From: an uncultured Bacteroidales bacterium
GTDB lineage: Bacteria; Bacteroidota; Bacteroidia; Bacteroidales; FEN-979
Assembly (NCBI GenBank): GCA_903928285.1
Contig: CAIYQH010000479.1
Coordinates: forward strand, 1-5,599
Length of the DNA stretch: 5,599 bases
Direction: 5' to 3'
The translations under genes were made by a program, and so were the position numbers. The notes under the pieces were generated by a model. It worked only from the letters and a program-made list of their open reading frames with translations, had not been told where the DNA came from and did not search any database. The first letter of the stretch is position 1. Each line of letters opens with the position of its first letter. Below, piece after piece: positions 1 to 5,599 of this stretch.

Positions 1-330
1 CTGGAGTCGATCGCCCGCAGTTTCGGCTATATCTACGGCAGGGAAAAACATATCCGTATCAATACAATTTCCCAGTCGCCCACCAGGACTACTGCCGGAA
101 GCGGCATCAAGGGCATTGACGGGTTGCTTGATTTCACAGACAGGATGTCGCCACTTGGCAATGCAACAGCCGATGAATGCGCCGATTTTTCGATTGTTCT
201 CTTCTCTGATCTGTCAAAAAAAGTCACCATGCAAAATATTTATCATGATGGTGGATTTTCGAGCATGGCCATGAGTCTGAAAGCAATGACCCAATACAAT
301 AAATGTCTGGATGACCCGGATAATTTATAG
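1..330 (+). CDS. fabI: Enoyl-[acyl-carrier-protein] reductase (NADH), FabI, C-terminal part
   Basis: The reading frame is open from base 1 and ends at TAG 328-330, giving the last 109 residues of a protein whose 5' end lies outside the window. The wording matches the C-terminal third of Bacteroidota-type FabI, a cytoplasmic short-chain dehydrogenase that reduces the enoyl-ACP double bond in the last step of each fatty-acid elongation cycle. Visible landmarks are the strand 'IRINTIS' followed by the SQSPTRTTAGSG segment (about residues 19-36 of the fragment; the family SP-x-x-T substrate-loop region), then 'MSPLGNAT', and the tail 'LFSDLSKKVTMQN' with 'HDGGFS'. The catalytic Tyr-x6-Lys pair should lie just upstream of the window, so it cannot be checked. 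The gene ends 68 bp before etfB and is probably a separate transcription unit. Identification is confident; the fragment shows no frameshift or stop. Confidence 0.93.
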   Translation: MESIARSFGYIYGREKHIRINTISQSPTRTTAGSGIKGIDGLLDFTDRMSPLGNATADECADFSIVLFSDLSKKVTMQNIYHDGGFSSMAMSLKAMTQYNKCLDDPDNL

Positions 331-352
331 ACAATCTATCTGTTGATTTTTT

Positions 353-360
353 TATCTTTG
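353..360 (+). promoter_or_regulatory. Bacteroidota-type promoter -7 element upstream of etfB
   Basis: TATCTTTG, followed by C, matches the TAnnTTTG -7 consensus of the primary sigma factor of Bacteroidota. It sits 38 bp before the etfB ATG in the AT-rich fabI-etfB gap. Transcription would start a few bases downstream, giving a leader of roughly 30 nt. No convincing TTTG -33 element is found 19-21 bp upstream, where the fabI stop codon lies; the TTG at 343-345 is too close. The call therefore rests on the -7 match and the position at the head of the operon. Confidence 0.55.
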
Positions 361-398
361 CACCCCAAAATCCTGTCTTTATATAAAAACAATTTTCA

Positions 399-1148
399 AT
401 GAAGATATTAGTTTGCATAAGTCACGTTCCTGATACTACGACAAAGGTCAAATTCATTGACGATTACAAAAAGTTAGACGTTACCGGTGTTCAATGGGTT
501 ATCAATCCGTGGGATGAGTTATCCCTGACCAGGGCCCTTGAACTGAAGGATGACGCTGCCAACGATATTTTGTCGGTTACGGTGGCCCATGTCGGCACTG
601 CCGCCTCTGAGCCAACCATCCGCAAGGCGCTGGCTATCGGCGCCGATGATGCCATCAGGATCAATGGTGAAGCAGGGGATGCCTATTTTGTCGCCGCCCA
701 GATTGCGGCAGCTGTCAAAGAGGGTGGTTATGACCTGATCTTTTGCGGAATTGAATCGAGCGATTACAATGGTTCCAACGTAGGAGGGATGCTGGCCGAA
801 TTCCTGGATATCCCCTCGGTTTCTTCCGTTTCCTGCGTGAAAATCGAAAATGGCCAGGTTCAGGTTACCCGCGAGATTGATGGAGGAAAAGAGGTTATTG
901 CCGTGCAGACCCCGATGGTTGCCATCGTCCAGAAAGGGATTGCCAAAGAACCCAGGATTGCAGCCATGCGCGGGATCATGATGGCGCGTACCAAACCCCT
1001 TAAGGTTGTCGAACCCGGTTCAGTTGCTTCCCTGACGGGACTGATGGAGTTTGAAATGCCGAAACCAAGGGCAGCCTGTAAATTCGTTGATCCTGAAAAT
1101 CCCGGACAACTGATTGAATTACTGCAGAATGAAGCAAAAATTATCTAA
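399..1148 (+). CDS. etfB: Electron transfer flavoprotein beta subunit (EtfB/FixA family)
   Basis: The 249-residue product has the usual length of ETF beta (about 250-260). It starts with 'MKILVCISHVPDTTTKV', the typical N-terminal strand and VPDT loop, followed by 'INPWDE' near residue 46. The ETF-beta family signature V-x-R-E-x-D-G-G-x-E-V is present at residues 156-166. 'GIESSDYNGSNVGG' (about residues 114-127) corresponds to the nucleotide-binding loop. EtfB forms a heterodimer with EtfA, binds AMP or a second FAD depending on subtype, and carries electrons from acyl-CoA dehydrogenases. The ATG at 399 puts the first beta strand at the N-terminus as the family requires; no Shine-Dalgarno sequence is obvious, as is common in Bacteroidota. 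It is first in the operon and is followed by etfA after 27 bp. Whether this ETF can bifurcate electrons cannot be settled by eye, but the quinone-reductase neighbours argue for the ordinary electron-carrier role. Confidence 0.95.
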   Translation: MKILVCISHVPDTTTKVKFIDDYKKLDVTGVQWVINPWDELSLTRALELKDDAANDILSVTVAHVGTAASEPTIRKALAIGADDAIRINGEAGDAYFVAAQIAAAVKEGGYDLIFCGIESSDYNGSNVGGMLAEFLDIPSVSSVSCVKIENGQVQVTREIDGGKEVIAVQTPMVAIVQKGIAKEPRIAAMRGIMMARTKPLKVVEPGSVASLTGLMEFEMPKPRAACKFVDPENPGQLIELLQNEAKII

Positions 1149-1175
1149 CTTGTCTGATCACACAAAAATCGTTAT

Positions 1176-2147
1176 ATGTCAGTTTTAATCTTTGTAGAAA
1201 ATTGGGAAGGGAAATTTAAGAAACTTAGTTTTGAACTCGTTTCCTATGGCGCTAAAGTTGCGGAAATGTTATCCACCGACGCCATTGCCCTGACCATCGG
1301 GAATGTTGAGAAGGATGAAATAGCGAAATTGGGAAAATATGGCGCCGACAGGATCATCAATGCCTGCAATGCAGCCATCCAGGTTTTCGACAGCCAGGCT
1401 TTCACGTCGTTAATTGCCGGGATTGCCCACAAGGAAAATGCCCGGGTTGTAATCCTTTCCAATAATAATACAGGCAAAGCCATTGCCCCGAGGCTTTCGG
1501 TTAAGCTTAAGGCTGGTCTGGGTTCGGGTGTGAGCAAACTGCCTGCATCCGTCAGCCCTTTCGTGATCTATAAAAAGGTCTTCTCAGGGAATGCCTACGC
1601 CAATTTTGTCATCAACACCGATATTAAGATACTCACCCTCGCCCAGAACTCATTTGAGCTGATCGAGCTGAATAAAAATGGAGCAATATCCGAGGTTCAG
1701 GTTGACTGGAACCAGGCTGACCTTAAAACCAAATTACTGGAGGTCCAGAAGCAGGATGGCAAGATTTTACTGACTGATGCCGATATCGTGGTTTCCGGTG
1801 GTCGCGGGATGAAGTCTCCCGACAACTGGGGTCCCATCCTTGCGTTTGCCGAATTACTTGGCGCTGCAACAGCCTGTTCAAGACCTGTTTCCGATGAAGG
1901 CTGGAGGCCTCACGAAGAACACACCGGCCAGACCGGAAAGATCATAGCGCCCAACCTCTATTTTGCCATTGGTATCTCGGGAGCCACCCAGCATCTGGCC
2001 GGCGTCAGCTCTTCCAAGTATATTGTGGCAATCAATACCGACAAGGATGCACCCATTTTTTCAGCCGCCCAGTACGGGATTGTTGGTGATGCCAGCAAGG
2101 TGCTGCCAAAGCTTGTAGAGGCTTATAAAGAAATCAAGGGGAAATAG
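1176..2147 (+). CDS. etfA: Electron transfer flavoprotein alpha subunit (EtfA/FixB family)
   Basis: The 323-residue product matches the usual ETF-alpha length. 'MSVLIFVENWEGKFKKLSFEL' is the standard N-terminal opening of domain I. The C-terminal FAD-binding domain is intact: VSGGRGM at residues 206-212, SRP at 235-237 (Arg236 corresponds to the conserved flavin-contacting arginine), GQTGK at 251-255, GISGATQH at 266-273, then 'IVAINTDKDAPIF' and 'YGIVGD'. The loop before GQTGK reads EEHTGQTG where many homologues have a QVGQTG-like loop, and GATQH replaces the commoner GAIQH; both look like tolerated variation. EtfA binds the FAD that exchanges electrons with the dehydrogenase and the quinone reductase. 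The ATG at 1176 is the only start that keeps the first strand. The gene lies 27 bp after etfB and 4 bp before the membrane Fe-S gene, so these are surely co-transcribed. Confidence 0.95.
   Translation: MSVLIFVENWEGKFKKLSFELVSYGAKVAEMLSTDAIALTIGNVEKDEIAKLGKYGADRIINACNAAIQVFDSQAFTSLIAGIAHKENARVVILSNNNTGKAIAPRLSVKLKAGLGSGVSKLPASVSPFVIYKKVFSGNAYANFVINTDIKILTLAQNSFELIELNKNGAISEVQVDWNQADLKTKLLEVQKQDGKILLTDADIVVSGGRGMKSPDNWGPILAFAELLGAATACSRPVSDEGWRPHEEHTGQTGKIIAPNLYFAIGISGATQHLAGVSSSKYIVAINTDKDAPIFSAAQYGIVGDASKVLPKLVEAYKEIKGK
2136..2141 (+). promoter_or_regulatory. Possible ribosome binding site for the membrane Fe-S subunit
   Basis: A purine-rich AAGGGG lies inside the end of etfA, 10 bases before the ATG at 2152, a plausible Shine-Dalgarno distance. 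The gene begins with two consecutive ATG codons (2152 and 2155); this spacing slightly favours the first. It is one of the few SD-like sequences in the operon, and in Bacteroidota such motifs are weak predictors. Confidence 0.35.
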
Positions 2148-2151
2148 ATCC

Positions 2152-3474
2152 ATGATGGTTAAACAGATCATTTTTGCGGTAACGCTGCTTACAACCTTAG
2201 CTGTTTTCTCCTTCACCATCCAACGCATTATCCGTTATTTCAAACTGACGCGGAAAGCATTTCCTGTACGCGACCCTGTTAAAAGGTTCCGCGTGATGTT
2301 TGAGGTGGCTTTCGTCCAGACAAAAATATTCCGCAAACCCGTTATCGGCCTTTTCCATGCCCTGGTGTTCTGGGGTTTTTGTGTCATCGCCTTCGGGAGT
2401 ATCGAGATGATCATCGATGGCCTCTTCGGAACCGACCATTTCATGTCAATCTTCGGACCTCTGTACGCCATCGTAGTCGCTTCGGGCGACATTTTCGGTT
2501 TGGTTGTTGCCGTCTGTATCGCGATATTCCTGGTACGCCGCCTGTTTTTTCACATCCGCAGGTTTGAGGGGATCGAGATGAAGAAGGTCTCCCACCTTGA
2601 TGCCAACATTGCCCTCAGCATGATCCTCATCCTGATGATCTCGTTGCTGGGGATGAATATGGCATTTGTCGCATTGCATGCAGGCGCTGCCGGGGCCTTT
2701 CCTGGTGTTTATCCCATAAGCACTATGTTTGCAGGTGTTTTCAACGGCATGCCCTCCGAAAGACTAAACCTGGTATACGAATGCTGCTGGTGGCTGCATA
2801 TCCTGATGATCTTTGTTTTTGCCAATGTGCTTCCCTATTCGAAACATTTCCATGTTTTCATGTCGATTCCCAATGTGTTCCTGTCGAGACTCGAACCGCT
2901 GGGGAAATTGCCGAACATGGACAGTATCACCCGTGAGGTCAAGTTAATGCTGAACCCGGAGAGCGTGGTTGACATGCCTGCAGGAGAGCCTGTCATCGAA
3001 CGGTTTGGCGTTAAGGATATTGAGGATGTCTCCTGGAAAAATTACCTTGACTCCCTGGCATGCACAGAATGCGGGCGTTGCACATCAGTATGCCCCGCCA
3101 ACCTTACAGGGAAACTTTTATCGCCACGGAAGATCATCATGAATGTAAGGGCCAGGATGAAAGAAAAAGGTCCCGGCCTTGTAAAAGAGGGGTTGCGTTA
3201 CTCGGATAAAAAATCATTGCTCAGGGATTACATTACCGAAGAAGAGTTATGGGCATGTACTACGTGTAACGCCTGTGCGAAGGAATGCCCCATCAATATC
3301 AACCATCCGACCCTCATCATTGACATGCGCAGGTACCTGGTGATGGAAGAGGCATCGGCGCCGAGCGGGATTAAATGGATATTCGGTAACATAGAGAATA
3401 ACGGCGCCGCATGGCAGTTCTCTGCGGAGGATCGCCTTTTGTGGGCGCAGGATCTGGAGATCCATGTAAACTAA
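2152..3474 (+). CDS. Membrane heme b / 4Fe-4S subunit, NarI-HdrD-like, of a split ETF:menaquinone oxidoreductase
   Basis: The 440-residue product has an N-terminal membrane half and a C-terminal ferredoxin-like half. Five hydrophobic segments lie at about residues 5-27, 64-89, 103-127, 152-176 and 207-228. The basic loops 28-62 and 129-150 predict an outside N-terminus and a cytoplasmic C-terminus, as in NarI gamma subunits. Candidate heme b ligands are His69 and His216 inside segments, with His134, His148, His176 and His232/234 near their ends; which ones bind cannot be told by eye. Two full 4Fe-4S motifs follow, C304-x2-C307-x2-C310-x3-C314-P and C369-x2-C372-x2-C375-x3-C379-P, both with all cysteines. 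This is the arrangement of the N-terminal two-thirds of HdrD-like 'DUF224'/EMO proteins found beside etfBA, which move electrons from ETF to menaquinone. The following gene supplies the CCG domains that fused homologues carry at their C-terminus. Domain calls are firm; the EMO role is inferred from architecture and neighbours. Confidence 0.85.
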   Translation: MMVKQIIFAVTLLTTLAVFSFTIQRIIRYFKLTRKAFPVRDPVKRFRVMFEVAFVQTKIFRKPVIGLFHALVFWGFCVIAFGSIEMIIDGLFGTDHFMSIFGPLYAIVVASGDIFGLVVAVCIAIFLVRRLFFHIRRFEGIEMKKVSHLDANIALSMILILMISLLGMNMAFVALHAGAAGAFPGVYPISTMFAGVFNGMPSERLNLVYECCWWLHILMIFVFANVLPYSKHFHVFMSIPNVFLSRLEPLGKLPNMDSITREVKLMLNPESVVDMPAGEPVIERFGVKDIEDVSWKNYLDSLACTECGRCTSVCPANLTGKLLSPRKIIMNVRARMKEKGPGLVKEGLRYSDKKSLLRDYITEEELWACTTCNACAKECPININHPTLIIDMRRYLVMEEASAPSGIKWIFGNIENNGAAWQFSAEDRLLWAQDLEIHVN

Positions 3475-3491
3475 CAAGAGCTACCCTTACT

Positions 3492-4286
3492 ATGAAAATT
3501 GTTAAAGTCGATGTCCCTGTCATGGCCGATCTGCATGCCAGGGGAGAACATCCGGAATATTTGTTCTGGGTAGGATGTGCAGGGGCGTTTGATGACCGGT
3601 ATCAGAAGGTGGCCCAGGCATTTGCAAAGATATTAACGTTCCTTGACATCAGTTATGCAGTACTTGGAAAAGAGGAGTCCTGTACCGGCGATCCTGCGCG
3701 CAGGGCCGGGAATGAAATGTTGTACCAGATGCAGGCCCTTCAGAACATCGCACTCTTTCAAACCTATGGCATCCGGAAAATAATCACTATCTGCCCCCAT
3801 TGTTACAATATCTTTAAAAATGAATATCCTGATCTGGGGGCCGATTTTGAAACCATCAACTATCTTCAATTTCTTGATCAATGTATTACCGCCGGGAAGA
3901 TCAAACCCGAAATGCTCTCCACCTCAGCAGTATGCATAACCTATCACGACCCTTGCTATCTTGGCAGGGCAAATGATATCTATTTTGAGCCGCGTTCCAT
4001 CCTGAAAAATCTCACGACAAATCTGGTCGAGATGGAGCGCAACAGGAGTTTCGCCTTTTGTTGTGGTGGGGGAGGTACCCAGATGTTCAAGGAGGCAGAA
4101 AAAGGAAACAAGGAGGTTTATACGGAACGAACGGAGGAGGCGCTGAGAACTGATGCCAGAATCATAGCAACGGCCTGCCCTTTTTGCATGACGATGATCA
4201 CCGACGGAATTAAGAATAAAAACAGGGAAGAAGATATAAAGAATTTTGATATTGCCGAACTGATTGTACAATCGCTAAATCTTTAA
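3492..4286 (+). CDS. Cysteine-rich CCG-domain (Fe-S)-binding protein, HdrB/HdrD C-terminal type
   Basis: The 264-residue soluble protein contains two CCG (cysteine-rich, DUF224) domains. The first has Cys29 ('WVGCAG'), Cys64 in 'ESCTGDPARR' and C101-P-H-C104. The second has Cys155 ('HDPCYLGR'), C190-C191-G-G-G-G and C229-P-F-C232. In HdrB these motifs bind noncubane 4Fe-4S clusters; here the second is complete, while the first has Thr65 where the second Cys of CCG would be. I start it at ATG 3492, 17 bases after the previous stop: it gives the short lead into 'EYLFWVGC' typical of the family, and the sequence upstream in frame (back to a stop at 3399) reads as a shadow of the preceding gene. 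An alternative ATG at 3411 would overlap that gene by 64 bases and is unlikely. It probably docks on the cytoplasmic Fe-S half of the membrane subunit and exchanges electrons with EtfBA. The family is certain; the partner and electron path are inferred. Confidence 0.88.
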   Translation: MKIVKVDVPVMADLHARGEHPEYLFWVGCAGAFDDRYQKVAQAFAKILTFLDISYAVLGKEESCTGDPARRAGNEMLYQMQALQNIALFQTYGIRKIITICPHCYNIFKNEYPDLGADFETINYLQFLDQCITAGKIKPEMLSTSAVCITYHDPCYLGRANDIYFEPRSILKNLTTNLVEMERNRSFAFCCGGGGTQMFKEAEKGNKEVYTERTEEALRTDARIIATACPFCMTMITDGIKNKNREEDIKNFDIAELIVQSLNL

Positions 4287-4298
4287 CAAATTAAACCA

Positions 4299-5599
4299 AT
4301 GGAAATGGAGAACAAGAAAGTACTAAAAAGTGGTGAGTTTCTCGTTGATGAAATTGAAGCCGGGGATATTTTTATTCCCGAAGAATTCGATGAAGAGCAG
4401 AAGATGATTGCACAAACCATTCAGGACTTCCTGGATACCGAACTTTATCCTAATATCGAGCAGATCGATTCTCCGGATATCAACCTGATGAAAAGTACCC
4501 TGAAGAAAGCGGGGGAACTGGGTTTGATGGGTATCTCCATTCCGGAAGAATACGGCGGATTCGGACAATCGTTCATCACCCAGATGCTGGCAGCTGAAAC
4601 CATCGGCGCCGGCCATTCGTTCTCTGTTGCCTTTATGGCGCACACAGGTATCGGCACCCTGCCCATTATGTATTATGGTAATGAAGAACAGCGTCAGCGA
4701 TACGTGACCCGTCTCGCCAGCGGCGACCTGATCGGTGCCTATTGTCTTACCGAACCGGGAGCGGGAAGCGATGCCAATTCGGGAAAGACCAGCGCAACCC
4801 TCTCGGAAGATGGCAAACACTATATCCTGAACGGGCAGAAGATGTGGATCACCAATGCCAACTTTGCCGATACCCAGGTGGTCTTTGCCAAAATTGACAA
4901 GGACAGGGTATTAAGCGCATTTATTGTTGAACGTGACTATCCTGGGGTTGTCATCAATCCCGATGAACATAAGATGGGGATCAAGGGCTCTTCCACAGCC
5001 CAGATCTTCTACAACGATGTCAAGGTTCCTGTCGAAAACCTGATCGGGAACAGGGGTGAAGGATTCAGGATCGCCCTGAGTATCCTCCACATGGGCCGTA
5101 TCAAACTTGGCGCCAATGTGTTGGGAGCATCCAAAAAAGCTATTATCGATTCGGTGAAGTATGCCAACGAACGCAAACAATTTGGCGTGTTTATATCCAC
5201 CTTCGGCTCCATCAAACACAAGCTTGCCGAACAGGTGATCAAGACATTCGCTCTGGAATCTTCGATTTACCGTCTAAGTAAGGATATCGACGGACTGATT
5301 GAAAAAAACAAGGCATCCGGAATGGATAAGGGAAAGTCCTCTGTTGAAGGAATCAGCCATTATGCCGTTGAAGCCGCGATCCTGAAGGTCTATGGATCTG
5401 AAGTTCTGGATTTTATCATTGACGAGGCTGTTCAGATCCATGGCGGTATGGGATATTCGGCAGAAATGGCAGTCGAAAGAGGTTACCGCGATTCGAGGAT
5501 CAACAGGATCTTTGAAGGCACCAATGAGATCAACCGCCTGCTGGTGGTTGATACCGCCATGAAAAGAGCCATGAAGGGCGATTTCGATCTTTTTGGCAA
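4299..5599 (+). CDS. Acyl-CoA dehydrogenase, long (VLCAD/ACAD9-like) form, 3' end cut off by window
   Basis: The frame is open from ATG 4299 to the window edge, giving 433 complete codons with no stop. It is a FAD-dependent acyl-CoA dehydrogenase: [12 protein letters not shown] at residues 147-158 (FAD/substrate signature), WITNA at 183-187, RKQFG at 292-296, and 'QIHGGMGY' followed by '[14 protein letters not shown]', whose Glu406 corresponds to the catalytic base that removes the alpha proton. A hydrophilic insert around residues 331-353, an N-terminal extension of about 30 residues, and continuation past the point where 380-residue family members end suggest the roughly 600-residue form with an extra C-terminal domain. 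It oxidises acyl-CoA to trans-2-enoyl-CoA and reduces EtfBA. The gene starts 12 bases after the CCG gene, so it belongs to the operon. A second in-frame ATG at 4305 is an equally possible start; neither has a clear Shine-Dalgarno sequence. Substrate chain length cannot be read from this. Confidence 0.93.
   Translation, partial: MEMENKKVLKSGEFLVDEIEAGDIFIPEEFDEEQKMIAQTIQDFLDTELYPNIEQIDSPDINLMKSTLKKAGELGLMGISIPEEYGGFGQSFITQMLAAETIGAGHSFSVAFMAHTGIGTLPIMYYGNEEQRQRYVTRLASGDLIGAYCLTEPGAGSDANSGKTSATLSEDGKHYILNGQKMWITNANFADTQVVFAKIDKDRVLSAFIVERDYPGVVINPDEHKMGIKGSSTAQIFYNDVKVPVENLIGNRGEGFRIALSILHMGRIKLGANVLGASKKAIIDSVKYANERKQFGVFISTFGSIKHKLAEQVIKTFALESSIYRLSKDIDGLIEKNKASGMDKGKSSVEGISHYAVEAAILKVYGSEVLDFIIDEAVQIHGGMGYSAEMAVERGYRDSRINRIFEGTNEINRLLVVDTAMKRAMKGDFDLFG

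Noticed and set aside
327..353. Inverted repeat ATAGA-CAA-TCTAT at the fabI stop codon followed by a T run (347-353), a possible terminator.
   Set aside because: The stem is only 5 bp, AT-rich and begins inside the last codons of fabI, and the T run lies 7 bases past the stem. The T run is better explained as part of the promoter region.
1149..1175. The etfB-etfA gap with a TGATCA palindrome as an operator.
   Set aside because: A 6-bp palindrome in a 27-bp intra-operon gap is easily due to chance, and no longer symmetry surrounds it.
3402..3491. Frame of the CCG gene is open upstream into the 3' end of the membrane Fe-S gene (ATG at 3411), hinting at a longer start or a -1 frameshift that would fuse the two proteins.
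   Set aside because: The upstream translation has no family resemblance, the ATG at 3492 gives the usual family N-terminus, and no convincing slippery heptamer is present in the overlap; the closest, CCTTTTG near 3435, does not fit the X-XXY-YYZ pattern.
3676..3690. The CTG variant as a sequencing error or a decayed gene.
   Set aside because: The surrounding residues GDPARRAGNE are typical of the family, the frame is intact, and all other cluster cysteines are kept.
3924..4271. 115-codon open frame on the minus strand.
   Set aside because: It is opposite the second CCG domain coding region and has no recognisable domain or start context.
4323..4820. 165-codon open frame on the minus strand.
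   Set aside because: It lies entirely opposite the acyl-CoA dehydrogenase gene, whose motifs are clear, and its translation resembles no protein family; it is a shadow frame.

Overview
The window is an ordinary-composition (roughly 45-50% GC by eye) stretch of a bacterial chromosome in which every gene lies on the + strand. Protein wording (the FabI tail, the acyl-CoA dehydrogenase N-terminus, the 'CTG'-type cysteine-rich protein), a TAnnTTTG-type promoter element and mostly weak or absent Shine-Dalgarno sequences all point to the phylum Bacteroidota. I cannot place it further from sequence alone; an anaerobic or facultative, menaquinone-using member is an inference.

Layout: (1) positions 1-330 hold the 3' end of fabI, the NADH-dependent enoyl-ACP reductase of fatty-acid synthesis. 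(2) A 68-bp gap carries a good Bacteroidota-type promoter -7 element. (3) From 399 to the window end runs a tightly packed operon: etfB, etfA, a membrane heme b/iron-sulfur subunit (NarI-like plus two 4Fe-4S motifs), a cysteine-rich CCG-domain subunit (HdrB/HdrD C-terminal type), and the 5' three-quarters of a long acyl-CoA dehydrogenase that is cut by the window edge. Gaps inside the operon are 27, 4, 17 and 12 bp.

Working model: the acyl-CoA dehydrogenase oxidises an acyl-CoA and passes two electrons to the EtfBA flavoprotein in the cytoplasm. The two Fe-S proteins together resemble a split form of the HdrD-like ETF:(methyl)menaquinone oxidoreductase (EMO, formerly 'DUF224' protein) known from syntrophic and other anaerobic fatty-acid oxidisers. 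They would pass the electrons through iron-sulfur clusters and heme b to the quinone pool, replacing the mitochondrial-type ETF:quinone oxidoreductase. The gene set is coherent and mostly recognisable. The points most worth a second look are the splitting of the EMO-like enzyme into two genes and the loss of one cysteine in its first CCG motif. I saw no RNA genes, mobile elements, CRISPR arrays or long repeats, and no gene-free stretch over 300 bases.
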